Made by a program: the position numbers and the translations under genes. A stretch of 32,102 nucleotides of DNA from JALYXS01 sp051003795 (GTDB lineage Bacteria; Acidobacteriota; Terriglobia; Bryobacterales; Bryobacteraceae): NCBI GenBank assembly GCA_051003795.1, contig JBPCKZ010000097.1, positions 1 to 32,102 on the forward strand. The letters are read 5' to 3'. Each line of letters begins with the position of its first letter. The first letter of the stretch is position 1. Below the pieces are notes generated by a model. The model was not told where the DNA came from and searched no databases. It worked only from the letters and a program-made list of their open reading frames with translations. Below are positions 14,285 to 23,301 of the stretch, in pieces.

Positions 14285-15294
14285 TCGAACCGCATACAGA
14301 CGAGGATCTTCAGCTTCTGTTGCCGTGGAAGCGGGACGGAGATCCCGTTCGCACCCGCAACGCGGCTGCGATTTCGCTGGCTGTCCATGCGCTTCTGATC
14401 GGCGCGCTCGTGGTAATGCCGGGTAGCCGTGCGAATGCTCCACAGCCGCAGGCGAGAACGCGCCGAATCCTTACGCCCCTTTTCGATCCCCCTACGGAAC
14501 TGACGCAGAAGGCTCCCAATAAAGGCAAAATCACGAAAGAGATCACGGCCGAGATGATTCCGGAACGTCCGCGCATTCAGGCTCCTGTCCCCGCGAAACG
14601 CGGGATGCCCGTGCCGCCTCCGCGTCCACCGCAAACGGCAAAAGTTTCCTCGCCCGCGCCGATGCCGGAACCGCCCAAGGTGGCGGCTCCGGCTCCAACG
14701 CAGATCGCTCAACTGGCGTCACCGCAAATTCAGCCGCCTCCCCCGGAAAAACCGAAGCTCGCATTCGAAACCCCGGGCGCTTCCAGCTCTTCGGGTCCGA
14801 AGGGGTTGACGCCCCGTTTGGCGGTCCCGGCTCCGTCCATCGAGGAAGCCGTGCGCAATGTGGCGCGCGGCAATTCCGGCGGCGGACTGTCGGGCGGCGA
14901 TTCCGAGATGGCTCCCGCGCCGCCGGGCCTGAATCTACCAGCGTCCGCCGGGCGGCCGCGCGTCGATTTCCAACTGCAGAGCGATCCCATGGGTGTCGAT
15001 TTCAAGCCGTACATACTTCAGGTGCTGCAAACCGTACGCCGCAATTGGTTCGCGGTGTATCCCGAGAGCGCGAAACTGGGCCAGCGCGGAATGGTGAACC
15101 TCACGTTCTCGATTGAGCCGGGCGGAACCATTCCCAAGGCGATCGTCAGTTCATCGTCCGGCGTGCGCGCGCTCGATCAGGCGGCGGTGGCGGCATTGAG
15201 CGCGTCCAATCCTTTGTCGCCGCTTCCGGCCGAGTTTCATGGAAACCGCATCATCCTGCGGTTTACGTTTTCGTATAACATTCCCGTTCATTAG
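14272..15294 (+). CDS. TonB-like energy transducer / TonB C-terminal domain protein
   Basis: 340 residues from ATG 14272. A cytoplasmic N-terminus of about 30 residues is followed by one membrane helix (AAISLAVHALLIGALVVMPG). A long Pro-rich periplasmic linker (about 55-230; PVPPPRPPQ, QPPPPEKPK) leads to a TonB/TolA C-terminal domain (about 240-340) with YILQVLQTVRRNWFAVYPES, GMVNLTFSIEPGGTIPKAIV and SSGVRALDQAAVAAL. This is the standard TonB plan, spanning the periplasm to drive outer-membrane transport. No ExbB/ExbD or TonB-dependent receptor lies nearby, so the partner is unknown. Its 13-base overlap with the oxidoreductase gene suggests co-translation. Confidence 0.85.
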   Translation: MPTVVEPHTDEDLQLLLPWKRDGDPVRTRNAAAISLAVHALLIGALVVMPGSRANAPQPQARTRRILTPLFDPPTELTQKAPNKGKITKEITAEMIPERPRIQAPVPAKRGMPVPPPRPPQTAKVSSPAPMPEPPKVAAPAPTQIAQLASPQIQPPPPEKPKLAFETPGASSSSGPKGLTPRLAVPAPSIEEAVRNVARGNSGGGLSGGDSEMAPAPPGLNLPASAGRPRVDFQLQSDPMGVDFKPYILQVLQTVRRNWFAVYPESAKLGQRGMVNLTFSIEPGGTIPKAIVSSSSGVRALDQAAVAALSASNPLSPLPAEFHGNRIILRFTFSYNIPVH

Positions 15295-15313
15295 AGTGCG
15301 GAAGAAATTTGCC

Positions 15314-15448
15314 ATGGCGATGGCGTGCTACGCGGCCATTGCCGTCTTGGCGGCCGTGACTCTCGATGGGAAGTTACGGATCGCGATCTGGATATTACTG
15401 GGAGCCTTGGCGGTGAAGACGGAGATCGCCCGACGGGCGAAGTGGTAA
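15314..15448 (+). CDS. 44-residue membrane protein
   Basis: ATG 15314 starts MAMACYAAIAVLAAVTLDGK, then RIAIWILLGALAVKTEIARR and a short basic end, closing at TAA 15448. Two hydrophobic stretches (YAAIAVLAAVTL and IAIWILLGALAV) fit a small hairpin membrane protein with its basic tail in the cytoplasm. It lies 19 bases after the TonB-like gene and 32 before the kinase gene, all on one strand. No family is recognised. Possibly a real small protein, but without a clear ribosome binding site. Confidence 0.4.
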   Translation: MAMACYAAIAVLAAVTLDGKLRIAIWILLGALAVKTEIARRAKW

Positions 15449-15480
15449 AAGCGCGCGGTTTTAGAGTTAGACTGTTCCAC

Positions 15481-18400
15481 ATGCCGGAAGGAGGGATGCA
15501 GCCAGAGGAGGCTCTTGCGGATGAGCGCAAGCTCGGGCATTACGAAATCCTCGGAAAGCTCGGCCAAGGCGGCGGTGGCGTGGTTTACAAGGCGCGGGAC
15601 ACGCGCCTCGAACGCCTGGTCGCGTTGAAAGTGCTGTCGTCCAAGAGAGTGGCGGATGAGAAAGACCGCCGCCGCTTCATGCAGGAGGCCCGGTCCGCGT
15701 CCGCGCTGAATCACCCGAACATCGTCACCATTTACGAAATCGCTTTGCTCGATGGCAAGCATTGCATCGCGATGGAATACATTGAAGGGCAAACGCTCCG
15801 CGAGCTGACGCAGCGAATTCCGGATGTGGCGTGCCTGATCGCGATGTTCCGCCAAATGGCTGAGGGCATGGCCGCGGCGCACGCCGGTGGGATCGTGCAC
15901 CGCGATATTAAACCCGCCAACGTCATGCTGCGCGCCGACGGGTATATCAAGATTGTGGACTTCGGCCTGGCGCGGCTGGCAAACAACCCGGTATCCGAAG
16001 ACGAAACGCAAACGGAACTTTCCCAACCGGGCACCATCGTGGGAACGGCCAAGTATATGTCGCCGGAGCAGGTGCGGGGTGAAGCGGTGGAAAGCCCCTC
16101 GGACGTCTTCTCGATGGGACTGGTGTTTTACAAACTCGCCACGGGAAAGCATCCGTTCCATTCCGGTCCGCCCTTTCGATATGTCCGGGGAATCCTGACC
16201 GAGACGCCGATACCCGCATCGAAGTTGAATCCGGAGATCCCGGCGGCGCTGGATTCCCTAATTCTGACAATGCTAGCGAAGGAGAAGGCGGGGCGCCCCG
16301 CTTTCGGAGCCATTAAGTCAGTGCTCGCATCGATGGAGCGACTCTCCGGGGGTGCGCCTGCGGCCGCGGCGCCACTCGCGCGGAGCAATTCGGTGGGACG
16401 GGAAGAGGAGTTAAGCCGCCTGCGCGCGGCGTTCGCATCCGTTTCCGCCGGGAGCGGAATAATGTTGACCGTCTGTGGCGACGCGGGCATGGGCAAGACG
16501 ACGCTGGCCGAGGATTTTCTAGCCGGGATTGAGGCGCAATACGGGACCGCCTGGGCCGGACGCGGCCGCTGTTCCGAACGTCTCGCCGAAACCGATGCCT
16601 TCGCCCCAATCCTCGAAAGCTTGGACACGCTGCTGCGCGGCGAATCCGGAGACCAGGTCGCCCGCGTGATGAAGACCGTCGCGCCTACCTGGTACGTTCA
16701 GGTTTCGCCGCCGATAAGCGAGTCGACCGAAATTACGGCGAAGGAAGCGAGGACCGGTTCGCACGAGCGCATGCGGCGCGAATTCGTCTCTTTTTTCGAG
16801 GAGCTGTCGCGCACCCGGCCCGTGGTCTTGTTTCTCGACGACGTGCATTGGGCCGACGCGTCCACTTGCGACCTGCTGGCCCACCTGGGCGCGCGCATGG
16901 GCAACATCCGAATTTTGATCCTCGCCACGTATCGACCCGGCGCAGTCCTGGCGCGCGAGCATCCGTTCCTTCCATTGAAGTTCGAATTGGAGCGCCGCGG
17001 CGTCTGCCAGGACGTGCCGCTTTCGTTTCTCAGCTTGAACGACATTGAAAAGTACGTAGCGGCGCAGTTCCCGGCGAACCTGTTCCCGCCGGAATTCACG
17101 CGCGCGGTGCACGAAAGGACGGAAGGCAACCCGCTGTTCATGACGGAGATGCTGCGCTATCTGCGCGACCGCCGGATCCTGGTGGAGCAGGGCGGGCGCT
17201 GCCTGCTGGCCCAACCGGTCGGCGAAGTGCGCAAGGCGATCCCCGTCGGCATTCGTAGCTTGATCCGGCTCAAGATCGATCGGTTCAGCGAGGAGGATCG
17301 CCGCATCCTGTTATGCGCCGCCGTGCAAGGGCTGCAGTTTGACTCGGCGGTGATCGCTCAGGTTCTTTCGCTCGATCCGGTGGACGTCGAAGAGCGGCTA
17401 CAGGAGATGGAGACGATGCATAGTTTTGTGCGGATCGTTGGCGAGCGGGAGTTTGCGAACCGCACTTTCTCCGTCCGGTACCGTTTCGTTCACGTGTTTT
17501 ATCAGAACGCACTCTTTTCCTCGCTGACGCCATCGAGGCGCGCGGCGCACAGCCTGGCAATCGCGGAGGCGCTGGCTAGTTTTGCCGGAGATACTTCGCG
17601 GGGCATCGCCGCCGACCTGGCGCTCCTGTTCGAATCCGGGCGGGATTACGCCAGCGCCGCCCAGTATTTCCTCCAGGCGGCGCGCAATGCGGTCCGGATG
17701 TTCGCCTATCCGGAAACCGCCGTTCTCTGCGAGCGCGGGCTGCGAGCTCTGGCCTCGCTTCCGGAATCGCGCGAGCGCGACGCGCGGGAGCTCGTGTTTT
17801 CACTCATCCTGGGCGTTTCGCTAATGGCTACTCGGGGATACGCCGCCCCGGAAGTCGAAAAGACGCACCGGCGCTCGCGGGAACTGTGTCTCAAGTTGCG
17901 TGAGGATCGCCGGCTGTTACTGGTTCTCTGGGGCCTGCACACGTGCGCCGTGAACGCCGGTGACTTGACGGCCGCTTTGGAGACCGCGCTGGAAATGCGG
18001 CGGATAGCGGCGGTGTTGACGGAGCCGATCGCCAACGCCGCGTCGCTCCATGCCGTGGGGACCACTCTCGCCTTTATGGGCAGGGTAGCGGAAGCGCGCG
18101 AGACGCTGGAGAGCATTTTCGCCGAGTGTCCGGCAAACCAGCATACGTTCCATGGTTCGCTCTACGATTACGTCCTCGATCCTTGCGTAACAACCCTGAG
18201 CATGCTGGCGCGGGTTTTGGCGTTAATGGGCTATCTGGACCAGGCGGTCGCGAAGGCGGCTGAGTCCTTCGAACTGGCAAACGGCCTTGCTCATCCGCAC
18301 AGCTTGGCCTACGCCATTTTCTGGGTAGGCTGGGTTCATCACGCGCGCGGCGAACACGCCGATGCCTGCCGGCATCTCGAATCGGCCATGGCGTTGAGCC

Positions 18401-18948
18401 GGGCGCACGGCTTCCCCCTGATTCTGGAGTGGGGACGGATGGTGCGCGGCTCGGCCCTGACCAACATGGGCCGGGCGAACGAAGGGATTTCCGAAATACG
18501 CAAGAGCCTGGATCGTCAGCGCTCGATGCGTTCGCTGCTGGAACGCTCGTATTTTCTCACCCTGCTGGCCGAGGCGCTGGGCGGCGTGGGCGCCTGCGAA
18601 GAGGCGCTGGCGGCGTGCGACGAAGCTCTCGAATTCGCGCAGCGCACCGAAGGCCGCTGCTACGAACCCGAAACACACCGCGTGCGAGGTGAAGTGTTGC
18701 TCGGAATGGGCGACGATGCGCGGCTCCCGGAGGCGGAAGCGGAATTCGAATGCGCTCTCGATCGGGCCAAGCGGGCGCAGTGCCGGTTGCTCGAGCTGCG
18801 CGCGGCCGTCAGCTACTTCCACCTACACCGCCGATTGGGCGATGCCGCGCGCGGGCGGGCGCCGCTGGCCGAGGTGTTGGCCTGGTTCAGCGAGGGAGCG
18901 AATTCGCCCGTCGTGACGGACGCGCGGATGTTGCTTGCCGATCGGTGA
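15481..18948 (+). CDS. Ser/Thr protein kinase fused to AAA-type ATPase and TPR-like repeats
   Basis: 1155 residues from ATG 15481. Residues about 20-285 are a Hanks-type kinase with every key residue: loop GKLGQGGGG, Lys50 (VALKVL), HRDIKPANVML (Asp142), DFGLA (Asp160) and SPEQVRGE. After an Ala/Pro linker comes an AAA_16/STAND-like ATPase starting SVGREEELSRL, with Walker A GDAGMGKTT (about 333-341) and Walker B PVVLFLDDVHWAD (about 447-459). From about residue 720 to the end the chain is helical with TPR-like repeats (SAAQYFLQAARNA, EALAACDEALEFAQ). There is no membrane segment and no C-terminal DNA-binding domain, so the output is probably phosphorylation. Convergent with the ANTAR gene. 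Confidence 0.9.
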   Translation: MPEGGMQPEEALADERKLGHYEILGKLGQGGGGVVYKARDTRLERLVALKVLSSKRVADEKDRRRFMQEARSASALNHPNIVTIYEIALLDGKHCIAMEYIEGQTLRELTQRIPDVACLIAMFRQMAEGMAAAHAGGIVHRDIKPANVMLRADGYIKIVDFGLARLANNPVSEDETQTELSQPGTIVGTAKYMSPEQVRGEAVESPSDVFSMGLVFYKLATGKHPFHSGPPFRYVRGILTETPIPASKLNPEIPAALDSLILTMLAKEKAGRPAFGAIKSVLASMERLSGGAPAAAAPLARSNSVGREEELSRLRAAFASVSAGSGIMLTVCGDAGMGKTTLAEDFLAGIEAQYGTAWAGRGRCSERLAETDAFAPILESLDTLLRGESGDQVARVMKTVAPTWYVQVSPPISESTEITAKEARTGSHERMRREFVSFFEELSRTRPVVLFLDDVHWADASTCDLLAHLGARMGNIRILILATYRPGAVLAREHPFLPLKFELERRGVCQDVPLSFLSLNDIEKYVAAQFPANLFPPEFTRAVHERTEGNPLFMTEMLRYLRDRRILVEQGGRCLLAQPVGEVRKAIPVGIRSLIRLKIDRFSEEDRRILLCAAVQGLQFDSAVIAQVLSLDPVDVEERLQEMETMHSFVRIVGEREFANRTFSVRYRFVHVFYQNALFSSLTPSRRAAHSLAIAEALASFAGDTSRGIAADLALLFESGRDYASAAQYFLQAARNAVRMFAYPETAVLCERGLRALASLPESRERDARELVFSLILGVSLMATRGYAAPEVEKTHRRSRELCLKLREDRRLLLVLWGLHTCAVNAGDLTAALETALEMRRIAAVLTEPIANAASLHAVGTTLAFMGRVAEARETLESIFAECPANQHTFHGSLYDYVLDPCVTTLSMLARVLALMGYLDQAVAKAAESFELANGLAHPHSLAYAIFWVGWVHHARGEHADACRHLESAMALSRAHGFPLILEWGRMVRGSALTNMGRANEGISEIRKSLDRQRSMRSLLERSYFLTLLAEALGGVGACEEALAACDEALEFAQRTEGRCYEPETHRVRGEVLLGMGDDARLPEAEAEFECALDRAKRAQCRLLELRAAVSYFHLHRRLGDAARGRAPLAEVLAWFSEGANSPVVTDARMLLADR

Positions 18949-18990
18949 TGCAAACGGCGATTGCCGCGGGCGCCTTCGCGCGTCGGCAGC

Positions 18991-20031
18991 CTACATCGGG
19001 TTCAGATCGTTCGACAAAATCACGGCTTCGGCCAAATCCCGCATGGGCCTTCGCAATCTCCGGCTCTCATTCCGCAATCGCAGATACGCTTCTTCTTCCG
19101 TGAGCGAATGCTTATGTTGCAGGATGCCTTTGGCGCGCTCCACGATTTTGCGCGTCTCCAGAGTGCGCTTCATGTCGAGCGTTTCGTTCATCAGGCGGGC
19201 ATTATCAATCGCGATGGCGGCTTGTCCCGCCACCGCCTTTACGAATCCGATCTCTTCATCGCTGAAAGGCTGCTGTTGGCGCGGCTGGATGTTGAGCGCG
19301 CCCATTACGTTATCGCGCGAAATCAGCGGCACCGAAAGCCCGTTCGGGACGGCGCCGGCTTGAACCGGATTCACGGCGATCGTGCATCCCGGCGATTCGA
19401 GCGTTTCGGCCGCTATCCGCGAGATGGTATCCAGAATCCGGTCGAGGTCGCTCGCCTCGGAGATCGTGCGACCTATCGCCGCGAGCGCGTCCATACGCTT
19501 GGCGGCAGACTGCGACTCCTCCGTCAAGCGCGATTTCGCCAGAGCGCCGCCCATCTGCTCTCCGATAAACGTCACCAGGGCGACCTCCTCGGCCGTGTGC
19601 CGGTGAGGCTCGCGATGATGAACGTTGATCACGCCGATTAGGTCTCCGCCACTCACGAGGGGCACCGATAAGAATGCGGCGTAGCTGTCCTCCGGAAGAG
19701 TTTGAAAGGCTTTGAATCGGGTGTCTGCGCTCGCGTCGTTTGCCAGCGCAACCACCGACTTGTGAACGGCGACCCAGCCCGTAATTCCCTCGCCCATTTT
19801 GAGGCGAATGTGGCCGATCTCTTCGGCGTGGGGCAATTGCGACGCCCGCAGAACTACCTCGCCGGTCGCGTGATCGGCCAGATAAACCAGACAGGCATCG
19901 CTGTCGGCTGCCTGCATGATCAGACTTACCAAGTCTTTTAGCATCGTCTCCAGATCCAGCCCGGAACTCACGATACTACTGATGCGATGCAGCACGGACA
20001 CCTGGCTGCCCATCGGTTCCACCTTAGCCAC
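18991..20031 (-). CDS. GAF-GAF-ANTAR RNA-binding antiterminator
   Basis: 346 residues from GTG 20031; an ATG at 20013 with AAGG eight bases upstream is an equally good start. Two GAF sensor domains are seen: about 10-165 (SDACLVYLADHATGEVVLRA, GEGITGWVA, SVPLVSGGDLIGVINVHH) and about 180-285 (LDRILDTISRIAAETLESPG, SVPLISRDNVMGALNIQ, FSDEEIGFVKAVAGQAAIAI). A C-terminal ANTAR domain (about 290-340) has LETRKIVERAKGILQHKHSL, then TEEEAYLRLRNES. ANTAR domains bind paired hairpins in nascent RNA and prevent termination. No receiver domain is present, so the GAF domains should sense a small ligand or redox state directly. Same strand as, and 104 bases from, the SpoIIE-type phosphatase gene. Confidence 0.9.
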   Translation of the reverse strand: MAKVEPMGSQVSVLHRISSIVSSGLDLETMLKDLVSLIMQAADSDACLVYLADHATGEVVLRASQLPHAEEIGHIRLKMGEGITGWVAVHKSVVALANDASADTRFKAFQTLPEDSYAAFLSVPLVSGGDLIGVINVHHREPHRHTAEEVALVTFIGEQMGGALAKSRLTEESQSAAKRMDALAAIGRTISEASDLDRILDTISRIAAETLESPGCTIAVNPVQAGAVPNGLSVPLISRDNVMGALNIQPRQQQPFSDEEIGFVKAVAGQAAIAIDNARLMNETLDMKRTLETRKIVERAKGILQHKHSLTEEEAYLRLRNESRRLRRPMRDLAEAVILSNDLNPM

Positions 20032-20135
20032 TTGAATCCACCCTTAACACCCAGTCTAGGGAGCGGGTTGCCGGCGCGTCCAATTCAAATTTTCTATAAG
20101 CCGGATCGGAGCGGAATTGAATTTGAAACAGTCGT

Positions 20136-22442
20136 TTACCGCAAGCTCAGGCACACCTGCGTCATATCGTCATACTGCGGGGCTCCGGATGTAAACGCAT
20201 CCGCGCTCGCAATCATGTTCTCGATGATTGCGGCGGGCGGCAAATCGCGGCAACGCCGCGCGGCGTCGATCATTCGCTCTTCCCCCCATTCTTCATCGCC
20301 GGCGGTCATGGCTTCGCTGATTCCGTCCGTATATCCCACGAGCACGTCGCCGGGGCGGAGTTGACAGGCGGCTTGCAAATAGGCGGCGTGCTTCAATAGG
20401 CCGATCACCGGGCCACCCGCTTCCAGGCGGATCGCTTCGGCGCCGCGCAGCACGAAGGGGGCGTTGTGTCCCGCGTTCACGAATTCGAGCATCCTGGTTT
20501 GCGGATCGTATTCGCCATAAAAAAACGTCGCGTACCGATTGCTGGTGGAGGCTTCATAGACCAGCAGATTTACGTGCGACATCAGCTCGGCGAGGTCGGT
20601 AATTCCAGCCATCATCTGTCCGCGCAAGGACGCCTGCAAGCTCGCCATCAACAGCGCGGCGGCAATTCCTTTCCCGGAAACGTCGCCAATGGCGATGCCC
20701 AACTTGCCGCCGGCGGCAGGCAAAAAATTGTAGTAATCGCCGCCCACGCCCAGCGCCGGACGGCAATGTCCGCAATACTCAACGCCGGCAACGGGCGGGT
20801 AGCTCTGTGGGAATAATCGCTGCTGCACTTCGCGCGCGATTTCCATTTCGCGATTCACGCGCTCGCGTTGCACGGCTTCGTTCGCCAGCGTAGCGGCCAA
20901 CTGGCTGTTCTCGAGAGCCAGCCCCGTCTGCGCGGCCACGGAGTGCAAAAGCTGAAGATCGGTTCGCGAGTATGGCGCTTCGGAGCGTTTGGGTCCCAGC
21001 ACCATCACGCCCAGAAGGTCTTCCCTGCCGCTAAGCGGGAGAACCAGTTGGGCATCGAGCGCGAGCAACTTCTCACGCTCCGCGGGATCGGCCTGCTGCA
21101 CCCAGGATTCCGGATCGTCGAAGTAAATGAGCGCGGGGCGGTTGGCCTTCCGCAGATGCTCGATGGTCTTGGCCTTTACCGGCAGGCACGACGGCGGAGC
21201 GTCCAAGCCAAGCGTTTGCGACAGGCAGTAGCGGTCCGTATCCTTGAGCAGCACCGCGGCGCGGAGCACATGAAGCGTTTCGCAGATGCGGTGCGTCACC
21301 GTATCGAGCAACGGTTTGGCTTCGACAAACTTCCGGACCTCTTCGCTCAAGTCGTTCAACACTTGATCGGAGTCGTATGCCTCGCGAAAAAATCGCCGGT
21401 CCATCCATGCCGCCAGGCGGTTGGAATATTTTCGCCGAAGGACTAATAGAGTGCATCCGATTCCTACCGTCCGGACCCGGTCGACGGCGCGGGCATTCGG
21501 TTCGATGGCGGCGCGGCCGGCCATCAGGGCGGCGGTAATCATCACGGCGCGGAGCGTCCACAGGCCGCCGCGAGCCAGCGTGTAGCGCGCGCCCTGCCGT
21601 ACGACCACGCGAACGTCCATGGCGCGCTGCACCACGATGACGTATGCCAGCGTGACGGGAAATACCGCCAGCGCGGTTATGGTGACGAAAAAAATCCATC
21701 CCGGCATCCCCTCGAATGGATCCCGGCCTCGCAGCAGGCTGACCACGATAACGAGAAACATCGGCGTGAAGCCGGCCGACGCTCCCACCCACAGGACACG
21801 GAGCCGGCGCCGTACGTCGGGCGAGTAGGCGGAACCGATCTTACTTCCCAGCAGGAAAAAAAACAAGGAAATCGCGCCCATGCTGAGGCCCATGTACGCG
21901 ACGTACGCGACGTTCATGTATGGCTGCAGGAATTGGATGGCGTCGAAGTTGTACTCCCGGCCCAAGCCGAAGACGAGAAACACGAGCCACAACGATGAGA
22001 GAGGCACGATGAGCAGCCATTTGAGCCAGGGCCGTCGACGGTCGAAAGCGGCGCGTTGGGGAAAGTAGACGCCGAACAGAAACATCCAAAGCGCGAGAGG
22101 TCCCCATACGGAAAAGTCTCCTGTCCCCAAGAAAGCGAGAAGGAGCGCGAGCAAGAGCCACGCGAGAGGGTCCATCGGGCGGATCGCGGCAACCCAGAAC
22201 CCGAGGGATAAGCAAAAAACGGGCAATGCGATTACCCGCACCAGCGCTTCGGTCCATTGGCCGAGGCTGGGCGGGCTCGTACGCGCCGGTTCCAATTTCA
22301 CTAAAACGCCGGTTTCAGAACCGGCTTGGGGACCCCCGGAGCGGCGAATCCGCACGGGAAGCAAGTCGCCCGGACGGTGTCGCGCCAGTGCTTGATCGCG
22401 CACCACCCGTCCGCGAAACGGCACGCCGTCGATCGCCAGCAC
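20136..22442 (-). CDS. Membrane-bound SpoIIE-type PP2C phosphatase (main fragment)
   Basis: 768 readable residues. They begin inside a PDZ-like domain (VLAIDGVPFRGRVVRDQAL), followed by about seven membrane helices, then a GAF domain (about 360-520; LLDTVTHRICETLHVLRAAV, DLQLLHSVAAQTGLALENSQ). A coiled linker (REMEIAREVQQRLFPQ) leads to a PPM/SpoIIE phosphatase with metal-binding Asp motifs: GVGGDYYNFLPA, IAIGDVSGKGIAAALLMA, GYTDGISEA and YDDMTQVCLSLR. Such proteins dephosphorylate Ser/Thr targets, often anti-anti-sigma factors. The true N-terminus (one helix and the first half of the PDZ) is in another frame at 22463-22653, so the first Met here is not the real start. The nearest possible partners are the kinase at 15481 and the ANTAR protein. 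Confidence 0.88.
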   Translation of the reverse strand: MLAIDGVPFRGRVVRDQALARHRPGDLLPVRIRRSGGPQAGSETGVLVKLEPARTSPPSLGQWTEALVRVIALPVFCLSLGFWVAAIRPMDPLAWLLLALLLAFLGTGDFSVWGPLALWMFLFGVYFPQRAAFDRRRPWLKWLLIVPLSSLWLVFLVFGLGREYNFDAIQFLQPYMNVAYVAYMGLSMGAISLFFFLLGSKIGSAYSPDVRRRLRVLWVGASAGFTPMFLVIVVSLLRGRDPFEGMPGWIFFVTITALAVFPVTLAYVIVVQRAMDVRVVVRQGARYTLARGGLWTLRAVMITAALMAGRAAIEPNARAVDRVRTVGIGCTLLVLRRKYSNRLAAWMDRRFFREAYDSDQVLNDLSEEVRKFVEAKPLLDTVTHRICETLHVLRAAVLLKDTDRYCLSQTLGLDAPPSCLPVKAKTIEHLRKANRPALIYFDDPESWVQQADPAEREKLLALDAQLVLPLSGREDLLGVMVLGPKRSEAPYSRTDLQLLHSVAAQTGLALENSQLAATLANEAVQRERVNREMEIAREVQQRLFPQSYPPVAGVEYCGHCRPALGVGGDYYNFLPAAGGKLGIAIGDVSGKGIAAALLMASLQASLRGQMMAGITDLAELMSHVNLLVYEASTSNRYATFFYGEYDPQTRMLEFVNAGHNAPFVLRGAEAIRLEAGGPVIGLLKHAAYLQAACQLRPGDVLVGYTDGISEAMTAGDEEWGEERMIDAARRCRDLPPAAIIENMIASADAFTSGAPQYDDMTQVCLSLR

Positions 22443-22462
22443 CGTGTCGAAGCCGATGGATG

Positions 22463-22653
22463 CCGGCGCGCGCGGCTTCGGGCGTCATCCCCGCGACCGC
22501 GCGCATGCGGAACCCGAAATCGAACGGCGCTCTTGGACGCGTGGTCGCGAAACGGAGGTCGTCGATCGCCTGGATCGAGACGTGCCCTTCGTAAAACATG
22601 GCGGCAATAAACAGCACCGCGAGCAATGCGTAATTGCGATAACGCCGGTGCAT
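22463..22653 (-). pseudogene. N-terminal part of the SpoIIE-type phosphatase, out of frame
   Basis: ATG 22653 opens MHRRYRNYALLAVLFIAAMF, a signal-anchor helix, then FDFGFRMRAVAGMTPEAARA, the start of a PDZ domain. In this frame the sequence degenerates after about 22463. Dropping one base in GGCATCCATCGGC (minus strand, about 22452-22464) joins it exactly to the PDZ half in the main fragment (GFDTVLAIDGVPF). The two pieces are therefore one gene with a single-base gain, either a mutation or a sequencing error. Confidence 0.65.
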
Positions 22654-22725
22654 GCCGATACCGATTGTAATGCGCCCGCGAAATTCGCCGCGCCTGAGCC
22701 TGCTGAAGGGGCGAATGTTGGAAGG

Positions 22726-22749
22726 CGGGCAGGCCCGAAAGCCTGCCCG
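22726..22749 (-). terminator. Strong hairpin after the DUF2383 gene
   Basis: CGGGCAGGC (22726-22734), six-base loop, GCCTGCCCG (22741-22749): a perfect nine-pair GC-rich stem starting 16 bases after the stop of the minus-strand DUF2383 gene and before the start of the phosphatase gene. No T-run follows on the minus strand, so it may stop transcription only partly, or act as a 3' stabiliser. Confidence 0.55.
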
Positions 22750-22765
22750 TGTTTACGGCGGGTAA

Positions 22766-23230
22766 CTAATAGGAACTGGCGCCGCTCGTCCGATGCTTCA
22801 ATGCGCTGACTTGGTCGTGCGCCTGATGGACTTCCCGGCTCTGGCGTTGCACCACCGATTGAAGGTCGCTCGGCAAGCCCTTGGCGAGAGCTTTCTCGTA
22901 CGCTTCCTTCGCGGCATCTTCGCCGCGCTCGCATTCGGCGATCACTGCCGCATCGTCTTGCCCCGTTACAGCCGACTTCACATTCAGCCATCCGCGATGC
23001 ATTGCACCCGCGACGCTGCCGGACGTATCGGGGCTGCCCCCCAGCTTCGCAACTTCGGATTGCAGCTCGGACGCAAACTGCGCGCGCTGGCTGGAAAGCT
23101 TTTGAAAGAGCGATTGCAAATCGGAGCTTTTTACACCCTCGGCCGCCGATCGGAAGCCGTTTTCACCATCCTTGCAAGTCGAAATCAAGTCGTTAAGCGT
23201 CGAACGAATTTCATTTGTGTCTATTGCCAT
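22766..23230 (-). CDS. Ferritin-like four-helix protein, DUF2383/PA2169 family
   Basis: 154 residues from ATG 23230 (MAIDTNEIRSTLNDLISTCK), placed nine bases after GAAAGG; the ATG at 23239 lies right on that site. The helical, charged sequence has the family's arrangement: DGENGFRSAAEGVKSSDLQS in the first pair of helices, FASELQSEVAKLGGSPDTSG, GWLNVKSAVTG, then CERGEDAAKEAYEKAL. PA2169-type proteins have a ferritin-like bundle but usually lack a full di-iron site, and their role is thought to be in stress or stationary phase; that link is weak. Divergent from the esterase gene with a 71-base gap holding both promoters. Confidence 0.85.
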   Translation of the reverse strand: MAIDTNEIRSTLNDLISTCKDGENGFRSAAEGVKSSDLQSLFQKLSSQRAQFASELQSEVAKLGGSPDTSGSVAGAMHRGWLNVKSAVTGQDDAAVIAECERGEDAAKEAYEKALAKGLPSDLQSVVQRQSREVHQAHDQVSALKHRTSGASSY

Positions 23231-23301
23231 GTGTTCCATCCTTTCTGGATTCGAAGTGCAACTTGGATGCCATCCCCTTGGCGTGTTGTATATTCACGAA
23301 G

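Noticed and set aside
20071..20125. AATTCAA...TTGAATT inverted repeat between the ANTAR and phosphatase genes
   Set aside because: Seven AT-rich pairs with a long loop and no T-run; not enough for a terminator or operator.
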